A DNA stretch of 64,000 nucleotides, from assembly GCA_964501985.1 (NCBI GenBank), contig CAZCVY010000003.1:1-64000 (forward strand), in the 5' to 3' direction. The position numbers and the translations under genes were made by a program. Positions 53,866 through 62,671 of the stretch are shown piece by piece. The stretch comes from Bog-366 sp964501985 (GTDB lineage Bacteria; Acidobacteriota; Terriglobia; UBA7540). The notes under the pieces were generated by a model. It worked only from the letters and a program-made list of their open reading frames with translations, ran no database searches and had not been told where the DNA came from. Within the stretch, counting starts at the first letter, position 1, and every line of letters starts with the position of its first letter.

Positions 53866-55296
53866 CTAAAACAGGTTCCAAAGGTATTGCGTGTAGACCT
53901 CGTGATGGAACTGGACCTCCGCCGGCTTCACCACCGTTCCCAGCAATCGCGGGCAGCGGTCGGCGGAGGCCTTCTTCAACTCCACAAACCTCTCCTTAAC
54001 GACTTCCCCGAGAAGCTTGGTCGTCCACTCCGCGTTATTAAAGTTACTAATCGCATCATAGATGTTATCCGGCAGAAAGCGTTGGGCGCTGCGGAGGTTT
54101 TCGACTTCGGCGATGTCTCCCTCAATGCCGGTGCGGAAGATCGAGTAGAGCAGCATATACGGGTTGGCGTCGGGAGCGACCGCGCGGACTTCCAGCCGGG
54201 CGCTGCGTGAATTGCCGAGGGGAATTCGCACCATCGAGCCGCGATCCACGGCCGAGGCTTTGAGCTGGTTCGGGGCCTCGAAATGCGGGTCCAGGCGGCG
54301 GTAGGAATTCACGCTGGAGTTGAAGATCAGGCACAGGTCGTTGCCGTGAGTCAGGATGCGGTCGACGAACTGCCAGGCAAACGGGCTCATTTTCTCCAGC
54401 CCCTGCGGGTCCCAGAACACGTTCTTGTTGTCCTTCGTAATCGACACGTTGGAGTGCATGCCGGTGCCATTCACCCCGACGATGGGCTTGGGCAGGAAGC
54501 ACGCGGTTAGTCCCATCCTGGTGGCCACCTGCCGGCAGATTAGTTTGTAAAGCTGGATTTGGTCGGCCGCGGCTACTACCTCCGAATAGCCATAGTTGAT
54601 TTCGAACTGCGACGGCGCAACTTCCGGGTGGTCCTTCTCGTTTTGGAAACCCATCGCGCGCTGCACTTCCGCCGCGTGGTCGATGAACAGGCGCAGGGCG
54701 TCGCCGGGTAGGGAATGGTAGTACCCGCCCATACTGACATACTCGAACTTGTCCGTTTCGTGATATCGCCGCTCGGCGTCAGTCCCCTTGAAGAGGAAGC
54801 CCTCGATTTCGTTGGCGGCGTTGAGGGTATATCCGTCCTTCTCGTAGAGCTTCCTGGCATAAGCCTTGAGCACGGCGCGGAGGTCGGCGGCATAAGGCTG
54901 TCCGTTCTTATCAATGACCTCGCCGAAGACCATAACCTTCCCGGGTCCGAAGACGTCCGCCGGTCCCCAGTAGAAAGCGGGCCAATCGATGCCGAGCCGC
55001 AAATCGCTTTCGTGCTGGGCGGAGAAGCCGCGAATGGACGAACCGTCAAAGGTGAGGTTATCCCAGCTCTTGATGAAGAACTTCTTGTCGTAATCGAGCA
55101 TGTGCAGCCGGCCTTCGAGGTCGCTGAACAACACGGTCACGGCCTTAATCCGCTTCTCGTCGCTCAGGTACTTGAGGCGCTCTTCTCGAACTTGCTCCGT
55201 GGGAACGCGCGCGAGTCGCTGCTCCTTGGCGCGCAGATTCAGTTCTTCCAATTCGCTGTAGGGGAGTTCCAAGTGGTTTTGCAGATCGGTGCTCAT
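53866..55296 (-). CDS. glnA: Glutamine synthetase (GlnA family)
   Basis: The 476-residue enzyme joins ammonia to glutamate with ATP. The beta-grasp motif FDGSSIRGF (about residue 83), the catalytic NEIEGFLFKG, the nucleotide and metal region VGVNGTGMHSNVSI (about 276) and the RLEVRAVAPDANPYM segment (about 385) are all present. Some positions differ from the usual GlnA: GTGMHSN replaces GSGMHxH and AVDRGSMVRIP replaces the NRSxxxRIP-type sequence. The NLYDLP-type adenylylation site of type I-beta enzymes is not seen in the C-terminal part. It may therefore be a non-adenylylated or secondary glutamine synthetase. The start has AAGGAG. Confidence 0.88.
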   Translation of the reverse strand: MSTDLQNHLELPYSELEELNLRAKEQRLARVPTEQVREERLKYLSDEKRIKAVTVLFSDLEGRLHMLDYDKKFFIKSWDNLTFDGSSIRGFSAQHESDLRLGIDWPAFYWGPADVFGPGKVMVFGEVIDKNGQPYAADLRAVLKAYARKLYEKDGYTLNAANEIEGFLFKGTDAERRYHETDKFEYVSMGGYYHSLPGDALRLFIDHAAEVQRAMGFQNEKDHPEVAPSQFEINYGYSEVVAAADQIQLYKLICRQVATRMGLTACFLPKPIVGVNGTGMHSNVSITKDNKNVFWDPQGLEKMSPFAWQFVDRILTHGNDLCLIFNSSVNSYRRLDPHFEAPNQLKASAVDRGSMVRIPLGNSRSARLEVRAVAPDANPYMLLYSIFRTGIEGDIAEVENLRSAQRFLPDNIYDAISNFNNAEWTTKLLGEVVKERFVELKKASADRCPRLLGTVVKPAEVQFHHEVYTQYLWNLF

Positions 55297-55517
55297 GCTT
55301 CTCCTTAAGGCCGGGAATCCCGGAAAGTGTGTTCAAGCTGAAGTCGGCCGAGGCGTTCACACTTTTGCGCGAGAACGCCGGTTCAGACTCGGTTCAGTTT
55401 TGAACTGGGTGAAGGTCCAACACTTCTATTGTTAGCAACACTCCGCGCATCTGGCAACGGTTTTGCCGATTGATTTTCTTTATGGGAACGATGGGCGAGA
55501 CGATGTGGAAGGCGCTC

Positions 55518-56663
55518 TTAAGGCTTGGGCTTACGTTGGAGCTCGGCGGGAACGCGCTCGCGATCGAGCGGCGCGAATTCGAACGTCCACTTCACCGGGA
55601 CGGTCTCTGGAATGTAGCATTCATGGTCGTCGCAGGCCTGATAGCGCAGCGACCCTTCGAGGACCATCTCGCCGCGTTCATTGAGCCTGGGTTTCACCTG
55701 GGTCTCCGGACCTATGACCACGTCCTCCGCCAAGCGGACGTGGCCGCGATACACGGGGACCGTTTCTTTGATGACGTCCAGTCGGAGCGTTTCCGGCGGC
55801 GGATATCTCACTGGGTCAAATTTAGCGGCAGCCTCGGTCATCTTCCACTCGATCGCGATGTACCCCTGCACCCCGGGAGCGTAAACGTGCATCTTTGGCA
55901 TCAGGTCAATGTCCAGGAAGAGGGCGACCCGCTGGTTTGGATGGACCGTGTTTGTGCTGGCCCACGAAGACAGCCGCAGGTGCTTCGCTTCTACGATTGC
56001 AGGTGTCGAACTGCGCGCGTCGCCGAGCCGCGCGAGGATTTCCATCGTGGGCGTGCGCTCTTTGAAGTCGTCCTCAAAAAACTTGGCGATCACAATACCA
56101 TTCGGAGCGACCACATAGGTTCCCGGATGAGGGATGCCGTGCGCCATCGAGTCTGCCGGAACGGTTTCGTTAAAAATCCCGAAAGCGCGAATGATTTTGG
56201 AATCGGGGTCGGAAAGCAAAGGATAGGTAATGTGCTTTCGGTCGGCAAAGGTCTTGAGCGCGGGCACGCTGTCGTAGCTGATCGCCGCCAACCCGAGACC
56301 CTGTTCATGGATCATGTCGAGATGCTGTTCCAGCTCGACGAGCTGGGTTTTGCAGAAGGGTCACCAGTCCGCCGAACGGTAAAAGACCAGTAGCGCTCCC
56401 TTCGGCCCCATGATGCTCTGCAAGTTTTGCACTTTACCGTATTGGTCGGGCGCCTCAAACGCCGGCACCGTCGAGCCCACCTCCGGGCCGGTTTTTATTG
56501 CCGTTTGTGCCGATGCCATCGCGCAGGCGGAAAGTAAGATCAGTGCCGGCAGCAGGCGCGAGGACAGGCGTGTCAATCGAAGCGCTTGGAGGCGGGAATC
56601 GATCCGACGAGGGAACGATACTGCCCCCGGTCGATTCACATTCAAATCCTCGCCGATTTTCAT
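55518..56663 (-). CDS. Probable selenoprotein: redoxin with in-frame UGA, fused to a DsbD-alpha-like domain
   Basis: Two frames in the same phase are separated by one UGA (56361-56363). Read through, the gene gives 381 residues. An N-terminal signal-anchor (LLPALILLSACAMASAQ) is followed by an AhpC/thioredoxin-like redoxin domain, with FYRSADW then UGA then PFCKTQLVELEQHLD. Relatives have Cys at the UGA position (WCPFC), so Sec at residue 101 would make a UxxC redox centre. The domain continues normally (SYDSVPALKTFADRKHITYP, LLSDPDSKIIRAFGIFNETV, PHPGTYVVAPNG). From about residue 240 a DsbD N-terminal-like domain follows, with YQACDDHECYIP. A SECIS-like hairpin lies 21 bases after the UGA. 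A nonsense mutation is the alternative, but the downstream sequence shows no decay. Confidence 0.82.
56330..56346 (-). promoter_or_regulatory. SECIS-like hairpin downstream of the in-frame UGA
   Basis: On the transcript the sequence CCAGCUC-GUC-GAGCUGG forms a perfect 7-bp stem with a three-base loop that starts with GU. The loop begins 22 bases after the UGA. Bacterial SECIS elements have a small apical loop with G in the first two positions about 16-37 bases from the UGA, so this fits. The bases also encode conserved TQLVEL, so the hairpin could be chance. Confidence 0.6.
56361..56363 (-). other. In-frame UGA, probable selenocysteine codon
   Basis: The UGA replaces the first cysteine codon (UGC in relatives) of the redoxin WCPFC motif. 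The frame stays open for 280 more codons with clear homology. Confidence 0.75.
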
Positions 56664-56791
56664 GCGGCATCTCGTAATATTGATGGCAAGACCTCCACGC
56701 CGGAGTTTCTCAATCCGCTTGGCGCCTGATCTTAAGGCCGCGAAACACTCGCGTCAACCTGCAAATAATACCGCTCGTTTGCGGGTCGCGT

Positions 56792-57400
56792 TCACGCCGA
56801 CTTGACGAAACGCAACGCGACCGAGTTCATACAATAACGGAGCCCGGTGGGTTGTGGACCGTCGTTGAAAACGTGACCCAGATGAGCGTCGCAGCGGTGG
56901 CAGGAAACCGACGTCCGCACCATACCCCAACTCATGTCGGTGGCTTCCTTGATATTCTCTGTGGCGAGGGGCGCCCAAAAGCTGGGCCAGCCGGTACCGG
57001 ACTCAAACTTCGTTTCGGAGCTGAATAGCGCGGTATCGCAGCAGATGCAGCGGAAAAGCCCCTTTTCCTGGAGATTCCAGTAGGCGCCTGAGAACGCCAT
57101 CTCCGTGTCCGCCTTCCGCGTGATGTCGAACGAAGAGCGCGAGAGTTGCTTCCGCCATTCCTCGTTGCTCTTGACGATCGTCGGAACCTCGACCACCCCT
57201 TGCCGCACTCCTACGTCGGAGAATTCCACGATCTGAACCATCTTCGGTTGTCCCGCTGGCGCGGCGCCGGCCTCCACGGCTTGCAGGCTTCGGTAATGCC
57301 ACACCGCAAGGCCACCCAGCGCCGAGATTGAGACCCCAATGAATGCCCTTCGCGTTATAGGTTTCGATAATCTGTCTTGTCCTTTATCGGGCATCAGCAT
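56792..57400 (-). CDS. msrB: Tat-exported peptide-methionine (R)-S-oxide reductase
   Basis: The 202-residue protein repairs oxidised methionine (R form) in proteins. A Tat-type N-terminus (KPITRRAFIGVSISALGGLA) sends it to the periplasm. The MsrB domain is complete: zinc-binding CICC and CHRC pairs, GTGWPSFW, GHVFNDGP and the catalytic cysteine in GLRYCMNSVALRF near the end. ATG 57400 has GGAGG 5 bases upstream; a longer frame to 57769 crosses a repeat and is rejected. It lies 128 bases upstream of the probable selenoprotein redoxin on the same strand, so the two may form an envelope oxidative-damage unit, with the redoxin or its DsbD-like domain as reductant (inference). Confidence 0.92.
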   Translation of the reverse strand: MLMPDKGQDRLSKPITRRAFIGVSISALGGLAVWHYRSLQAVEAGAAPAGQPKMVQIVEFSDVGVRQGVVEVPTIVKSNEEWRKQLSRSSFDITRKADTEMAFSGAYWNLQEKGLFRCICCDTALFSSETKFESGTGWPSFWAPLATENIKEATDMSWGMVRTSVSCHRCDAHLGHVFNDGPQPTGLRYCMNSVALRFVKSA

Positions 57401-57569
57401 TTCAACCTCCACGAATTCGCACTCTTCAAGGCCTAGCTTGTACAGCCTCCCACCGCCTTCACCTTGATAATACCAGCAGCGGGGCCAGATATTCCCGAGG
57501 AGACCGAGGTCAGTGTTAGTTGGCCCGGGAAGGAGTCGAGCGCAGCTCCGCTCGCCGCGCCAGAAGAAG

Positions 57570-57613
57570 GCGTAGCGCAAGGTTCCGCTCTCCGGCCTTG
57601 CGGCTCTTCCGGC
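57570..57613. repeat. CGTAGCGCAAGG palindromic repeat fragment
   Basis: CGTAGCGCAAGGTTCCGCTC followed by CCGGCCTTGCGGC folds back on itself and matches the left part of the element at 9257-9425. It lies within the 461-base region between msrB and the GH5-like gene. Confidence 0.5.
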
Positions 57614-57722
57614 GTGGCGCGCATCGATCGGCATGGATTCGGTTCTTCCTCTTGCCCCATGACCCGCCTCACGAAGCAAAAATCCCACGATCGAGAAAGC
57701 GTGTCGCGGCTGTCCGCTAGAG

Positions 57723-57750
57723 TTGACGTCCTTCTTTCTGTTGATATAAT
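57723..57750 (+). promoter_or_regulatory. Strong sigma70-type promoter upstream of the GH5-like gene
   Basis: TTGACG at 57723-57728 and a perfect TATAAT at 57745-57750 are 16 bases apart. A transcript from about 57757 would have a leader of about 105 bases to the hydrolase start. An ATG at 57761 opens a frame with a signal-peptide-like start (MKHLLNLLAAIGLCLGG), which then runs into the hydrolase gene in another phase; it may be a relic or leader. Confidence 0.55.
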
Positions 57751-57861
57751 CCCCGCCGCCATGAAACACCTACTCAATCTTCTTGCCGCGATTGGCCTTT
57801 GCTTGGGAGGGTTTTTTGAACCTTCTATCGCAGAATCTCATGACCATACCGAGGACTACAT

Positions 57862-59286
57862 ATGCTTAGCCGTCGATCGTTCCTGGCGATTTCACTTGCC
57901 GCACCGTACGGTCTCCTCTCAGCTCGGGGCAACAACAAGCAGGAGCATCCCCAATTTGTTCGCGTCAGCCCGCGCGATTACCGTTATTTCGAGTTGGCCG
58001 ATGGCTCGCCCTATATTCCCATCGGTCTGAATATGATTTCGCCGCCGGAGAGCGCCCGCGATGACGAGGCAGCAGGGCTGAATGCCTTCGAGAACTGGCT
58101 CGAGAAGCTCGCCCGCAACGGCGGCAATTACATCCGCGTGTGGCTTAGCAGCCCGTTTTGGAGTGTCGAGCACGAGAAGTGCGGCGTCTATGACCCCATG
58201 AAGGCACGCCGCATCGATCGCTTGCTGGAGCTATGCCGCCGCTACCATATCCACGTCAAGTTGACCATGGAACACTTTCGCTCCATTGGTGGCGGGCCAC
58301 AAGCTTGGGCGGATAATCCTCTCTATAGCATCACTCATAATGGACCGGCCACCTCCATTGCCGATTTCTTTGACGGCGAGGAATCGCGTGCACAATTCCG
58401 CAAGAAGGTCCAGTGGTACTCCCGGCATTATGCGGATGACCCGATCATTTATGGCTGGGAATTGTGGAACGAAATTAACGCCGTGCACGGGGGCGACTTC
58501 CTCGCGTGGACAGAAGCGATGCTGCCTGAACTGCACAAAGCCTTTCCGAAAAACCTGGCCATGCAGAGCCTCGGCAGTTTCGACCGTGACCGAGCCCGCG
58601 AATTTTATCGTCCTCTCAGCCTGATGCCGGGCAACGATGCGGCCCAAGTGCATCGCTACCTGGACCAGGGCGCCCAGCTGGAAGTCTGCCATGGTCCGGT
58701 GGACATCCTTGCTGTTGATGCCATCCGTGAGTTACGGAGCTACCATCCGGGGCGCCCCATCATCCTTGCCGAGTCGGGCGCGGTCGAACCTAGCCACTCC
58801 GGGCCGTCGCACCTCTATGCCAAAGACCGGGCAGGCATTATCCTGCACGACATCCTCTTTGCGCCCTTCTTTTCCGGGGCGGCCGGGAGCGGGCAGATTT
58901 GGCACTGGGCAGAATATGTGGACGCTAACGATCTTTGGTATCACTTCGGCCGCTTTGCCGAAGCCGTGCGGGGCCTCGACCCTCCAGCCGAGGCATTTGA
59001 ACCCGCCGTGATCGAACATCCGCGGTTGCGGGTTTACGTTCTAAAGGGTAAGCGCACATGGCTCGCCTGGTGCCGCGATTCGCGCAATGACTGGCGGTCC
59101 GAAATCGAGAGAGGCGAGCAGCCCGAGATGCTTGCGGATATTACCGTGGATTTCGGCAGGGAAGGATCGGGCCGCGTATACGATCCCTGGTCCGGGAAGT
59201 GGAGTGCCGCGAATCTTAGCGGGGGCAAGATACTACTGCCGGAGTTCTCACGGTCCGTGGTGGTTAAACTGGACACCCGGGGATAA
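57862..59286 (+). CDS. Exported GH5-like (clan GH-A) glycoside hydrolase
   Basis: The 474-residue protein opens with a Tat-like signal (SRRSFLAISLAAPYGLL). The body is a TIM-barrel hydrolase of the cellulase/mannanase clan. The acid/base glutamate is in IIYGWELWNEINAVHGG (about residue 205) and the nucleophile in PIILAESGAVEPS (about residue 305). A small beta domain follows from about 385 (RVYVLKGKRTWLAW, then YDPWSGKW). Activity on beta-mannan or beta-glucan is the usual expectation for this clan; the exact family number is not certain. GAGG lies 7 bases before ATG 57862. Confidence 0.85.
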   Translation: MLSRRSFLAISLAAPYGLLSARGNNKQEHPQFVRVSPRDYRYFELADGSPYIPIGLNMISPPESARDDEAAGLNAFENWLEKLARNGGNYIRVWLSSPFWSVEHEKCGVYDPMKARRIDRLLELCRRYHIHVKLTMEHFRSIGGGPQAWADNPLYSITHNGPATSIADFFDGEESRAQFRKKVQWYSRHYADDPIIYGWELWNEINAVHGGDFLAWTEAMLPELHKAFPKNLAMQSLGSFDRDRAREFYRPLSLMPGNDAAQVHRYLDQGAQLEVCHGPVDILAVDAIRELRSYHPGRPIILAESGAVEPSHSGPSHLYAKDRAGIILHDILFAPFFSGAAGSGQIWHWAEYVDANDLWYHFGRFAEAVRGLDPPAEAFEPAVIEHPRLRVYVLKGKRTWLAWCRDSRNDWRSEIERGEQPEMLADITVDFGREGSGRVYDPWSGKWSAANLSGGKILLPEFSRSVVVKLDTRG

Positions 59287-59315
59287 AACTCATCCCCATC
59301 CATTTGCAGAGGGTG

Positions 59316-59420
59316 TATTTGCCACCCGCGCGGACCGCGAGAAATTGTCCGCGCTACGTGCCGCAGTTTTGCTGGCGGCTATCCGCCAGGTGGCGAGGTT
59401 AACTCGCCGCTACGATTCCG
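59316..59420. repeat. GC-rich palindromic repeat remnants
   Basis: GCGCGGACCGCGAGAAATTG followed by TCCGCGCTACG, and then GCTGGCGGCTATCCGCCAGG with a following GGCGAGGTTAACTCGCC hairpin, are short inverted repeats of the same general class as the TAGCGCGG elements. They fill the spacer before the ileS promoter. Confidence 0.5.
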
Positions 59421-59456
59421 AACTGACACCTTGCACTGAAACCTGACACCTACTTC

Positions 59457-59486
59457 TAGACACATTCTCGCACCGCCCTCTATAAT
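59457..59486 (+). promoter_or_regulatory. Candidate sigma70-type promoter for ileS
   Basis: TAGACA at 59457-59462 and a perfect TATAAT at 59481-59486 are 18 bases apart, giving a start of transcription about 20 bases before the coding sequence. No T-box leader is seen. Confidence 0.5.
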
Positions 59487-59513
59487 GAAAGTTAACCTCA
59501 CGACGGAGGACGC

Positions 59514-62360
59514 ATGCAAGATAGTCAAGAGACCCTGGAACTGAAGCAGACCATCAACCTACCCAAAACCGCATTTTCCATGAAAGCCAATTTGCCGCAG
59601 AACGAGCCTAAATGGTTGGCGGCTTGGACCAAGGAGAATTTGTACTCGCAGATTCGCGAATCGCGGAAGGACGCGCCGGTTTTCACTCTGCACGACGGCC
59701 CTCCTTATGCCAACGGGCGCATTCACTTGGGAACCGCGCTCAACAAGATTTTGAAAGACTTCATCGTGAAGATGAAGACCCTCGAAGGGTTCAACACCCC
59801 GTATTTGCCGGGCTGGGACTGCCACGGCTTGCCCATTGAGATCAACGTGGACAAGGAACTGGGCGGGCGCAAAGCCCATATGACCACCGTCGAAGTCCGG
59901 CGCGAGTGTCGCAAGTTCGCGCAAAAATTCGTGGACATCCAGCGCCAGGACTTTATGCGACTCGGGGTCTTCGGCGAGTGGGAAAAGCCTTACCTGACAA
60001 TGGGCTTTGAATACGAAGCGCGCATTGCCGAAGCCTTTCTGGCATTCCTCGGCGGTGGCTACGTTTATCGCGGGCGCAAGGCGGTTTACTGGTGCATCTC
60101 CTGCAAAACGGCTCTGGCGGAAGCGGAAGTGGAATACGAAAACGACCGCAGCCCGTCGATCTACGTTCGCTACCCGGTGACATCGGATCCGGCGGCGCTC
60201 AATCCGGCCTTGGCGGGCCGCAAGCTCTGGGTGATCATCTGGACCACCACGCCCTGGACCCTGCCTGCCAGCATGGCCGTGGCGTTTCATCCGGAATTCG
60301 AATACGTGGTGGTAGGCGATAACGATCTACACGGCGATGCCTACATTGTTGAGAGCCGTCGGTTGGGGCCGGTGGTGGAAGCGACGGGGTTGAACGCTCC
60401 CAACATCCTGGCGCACATTCCCGCCAAGGCTCTGGGGAAAATCGAGGTGCGCCATCCTTTTCTCGATCGCGCTATTGTTCCGGTTATGGCGAATTATGTA
60501 ACCGCCGAGGATGGCACGGGCATCGTGCACACCGCTCCCGGCCATGGCCGCGAGGACTACCTGACCGGCATGCAGTATGGCATCGATATCTATTGCCCGG
60601 TGGACGAGTCGGGGAAAATCTTCGAGGGTTTGCCGGAGTATGTGGGCAAGCGGGTTTTCGACGCCAACGCGCCCATCATCGAATTGCTGAAGGCGCGCGG
60701 CGTGCTGATGGGGCCGGCGGGCACGCTCGACCACTCCTATCCGCACTGCTGGCGCTGCCATAATCCCATCATCTTCCGCGCGGCCGAGCAGTGGTTCATC
60801 GACCTGGATCACAAGGAGCTGCGCCAGCACGCCCTGGACGAAATCAAAAGGACACGATGGGTTCCCTCGTGGGGTGAAGAGCGCATTTCCAATATGATCG
60901 CCGAACGACCCGACTGGTGCATCTCGCGCCAGCGCGTTTGGGGCGTGCCGATCACCGTCTTCCATTGCGTCGAGTGCAAGAAGCCGATCATGAACGCGAG
61001 CCTTTCCCAGCACGCCATTGAGCTTTTCCGCAAGGAGGGCGCGGACGCCTGGTACGCGCACACGGAGGCTGAGCTGCTGCCGCCCGGCGCGCACTGCCCG
61101 GAGTGCAAGGGCACGAATCTGCGCCGCGAAACCGACATCCTCGACGTCTGGTTTGACTCGGGGTCCAGCCAGTTTGCCGTTCTCGGCCATCGGTCCGATC
61201 TGCCCTGGCCTTCTGATATTTACCTTGAAGCGGGCGACCAATATCGCGGGTGGTTCCACAGTTCGCTGCTGGTGGCCCTGGGAACGCACGGCGCCGCGCC
61301 CTATCGGCAGGTGCTGACGCACGGCTGGGTGCTCGACGCGCAAGGCCGCGCCATGCACAAATCCCTCGGCAACGTGATTGAGCCGCAGGAGGTCATCAAA
61401 TCCCACGGGGCGGAGATCCTGCGCCTGTGGGCGGCGTCGGTGGAGTTTGGCGAGGACGTCTCCATCTCGCCCGACATGCTCACCCGGCTTTCCGAAGCGT
61501 ATCGCAAACTGCGCAATACTTTCCGCTATTGCCTGGGCAACCTCTATGATTTCGATCCCGCCAAGGACTGCGTGGAAGCGAGCCAGCTCGATGAGATCGA
61601 TACGTGGGCACTGGTGCGCACGGCGGAATTGCTTGAGCGCGCGCAAGCCGCTTACGACGAATACGCGTTTCATAAGGTCTACCGCGGCGTGTATGACTTT
61701 GCCACGGTGGACTTGAGCGCGTTCTATTTCGATATTCTGAAAGACCGTCTCTATACTGCGCCCGCGAGTTCGGTTCGCCGCAGGGCAGCGCAAACCACGC
61801 TCTATCGAATCGCCGACGCCCTGGTCCGCGTAGTGGCGCCACTGCTCAGCTTCACCGCCGACGAGGTTTGGAAACACCTTCCCACTCCGCACTTGCGGGA
61901 AAAGAGCGTTCACCTTGCCAAGTTTGTTCCTGCTGCCGACCTGCGCGGGGGGCTCTCCGCCGAACACTTGCAGCGGCTCGAAAACTGGCCGCGGCTGATC
62001 GCTCTGCGCGAGGAAGTGCTGAAGGCGCTCGAGGTGGCACGCCAGGAGAAGTTCATTGGCGGGTCGCTCGAAGCTCGCGTCGTTCTAAGTGTCGGTCCGG
62101 AGCTTCTGCCGCTGGTCGAGCAGTATCGCGAATTGCTTCGCTATCTTTTTATCGTGTCGCAGGTCGAGGTCAGCCACCAAGCTCTGGAGGGCGCGACCGC
62201 TTCGGGACTCGCCGGCCTGAGCGTGAAAATCGAAAAAGCTGCTGGCCAGAAATGCGATCGATGCTGGAACTTTTCCGAGCAGGTGGGGAAAGATCCTCGC
62301 TATCCGACAGTGTGCGAACGGTGCTCGGCGGCGCTGGAGGAAATCGGGGCGGCAGCTTAG
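59514..62360 (+). CDS. ileS: Isoleucine-tRNA ligase
   Basis: The 948-residue class I synthetase charges tRNA-Ile. The HIGH-type motif is HLGT at residues 71-74 in GPPYANGRIHLGTALNK, and the KMSKS loop reads MHKSLGN at 614-620. The editing domain (about 200-400) contains the IWTTTPWTLPASMAVAFHP and EDGTGIVHTAPGHG stretches. The anticodon domain follows, and the C-terminus has a zinc site (CDRC and CERC), the arrangement of the bacterial type 1 enzyme. Length is normal. GGAGG lies at a proper distance from ATG 59514. ileS, lspA and rluD-type genes occur in this order in many bacteria, and here too. Confidence 0.96.
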   Translation: MQDSQETLELKQTINLPKTAFSMKANLPQNEPKWLAAWTKENLYSQIRESRKDAPVFTLHDGPPYANGRIHLGTALNKILKDFIVKMKTLEGFNTPYLPGWDCHGLPIEINVDKELGGRKAHMTTVEVRRECRKFAQKFVDIQRQDFMRLGVFGEWEKPYLTMGFEYEARIAEAFLAFLGGGYVYRGRKAVYWCISCKTALAEAEVEYENDRSPSIYVRYPVTSDPAALNPALAGRKLWVIIWTTTPWTLPASMAVAFHPEFEYVVVGDNDLHGDAYIVESRRLGPVVEATGLNAPNILAHIPAKALGKIEVRHPFLDRAIVPVMANYVTAEDGTGIVHTAPGHGREDYLTGMQYGIDIYCPVDESGKIFEGLPEYVGKRVFDANAPIIELLKARGVLMGPAGTLDHSYPHCWRCHNPIIFRAAEQWFIDLDHKELRQHALDEIKRTRWVPSWGEERISNMIAERPDWCISRQRVWGVPITVFHCVECKKPIMNASLSQHAIELFRKEGADAWYAHTEAELLPPGAHCPECKGTNLRRETDILDVWFDSGSSQFAVLGHRSDLPWPSDIYLEAGDQYRGWFHSSLLVALGTHGAAPYRQVLTHGWVLDAQGRAMHKSLGNVIEPQEVIKSHGAEILRLWAASVEFGEDVSISPDMLTRLSEAYRKLRNTFRYCLGNLYDFDPAKDCVEASQLDEIDTWALVRTAELLERAQAAYDEYAFHKVYRGVYDFATVDLSAFYFDILKDRLYTAPASSVRRRAAQTTLYRIADALVRVVAPLLSFTADEVWKHLPTPHLREKSVHLAKFVPAADLRGGLSAEHLQRLENWPRLIALREEVLKALEVARQEKFIGGSLEARVVLSVGPELLPLVEQYRELLRYLFIVSQVEVSHQALEGATASGLAGLSVKIEKAAGQKCDRCWNFSEQVGKDPRYPTVCERCSAALEEIGAAA

Positions 62361-62671
62361 TTTTGAGAGAAAAACACTGTCGATTTGTGGGGCCGCGGGC
62401 GGTTGTGAACGGAAGAGATTAACCACAGAGGCACGGAGGTCACGGAGACCACACAGAATGAACCTTCGGTCAAAGTACAAGGTCCCGTGAGCGCCGGCAG
62501 CACCCACTGTTCTCGTTCTCTGTGATCTCCGTGCCTCTGTGGTGAATTTTCCCTGCGGCTTTCCTAGCGCTTTGGTCGTGACGTCAAAATGGGCGCGGTG
62601 AACTGCCGCCATCACGGACACAGGAATCGAAAATCCAAAATTTAAAATCCAAAATCGATCCCCCCGCGGCC
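62361..62671. other. ileS-lspA spacer with palindromic repeat
   Basis: The 311 bases contain the inverted repeat described at 62421-62545 and, just before lspA, AAAATCCAAAATTTAAAATC words. No gene is supported. Confidence 0.4.
62421..62545. repeat. ACCACAGAGGCACGGAGG inverted repeat
   Basis: The left arm AACCACAGAGGCACGGAGGT continues into CACGGAGACCACACAGA. The right arm, TCTGTGATCTCCGTGCCTCT followed by GTGGTGA, is its complement. Similar CACAGAGGCACGGAG elements are widespread in environmental bacterial genomes. Confidence 0.7.

Noticed and set aside
56361..56363. UGA as an ordinary nonsense mutation making a pseudogene
   Set aside because: Not excluded, but the exact position at the catalytic Cys, the SECIS-like hairpin and the undamaged downstream frame make selenocysteine more likely.
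57401..57769. Extended N-terminus for MsrB
   Set aside because: It would cross a palindromic repeat and place the Tat signal in the middle of the protein; ATG 57400 has GGAGG.
60327..61967. A 546-codon open frame antisense to ileS
   Set aside because: ileS motifs on the plus strand are unambiguous; the antisense frame has none.
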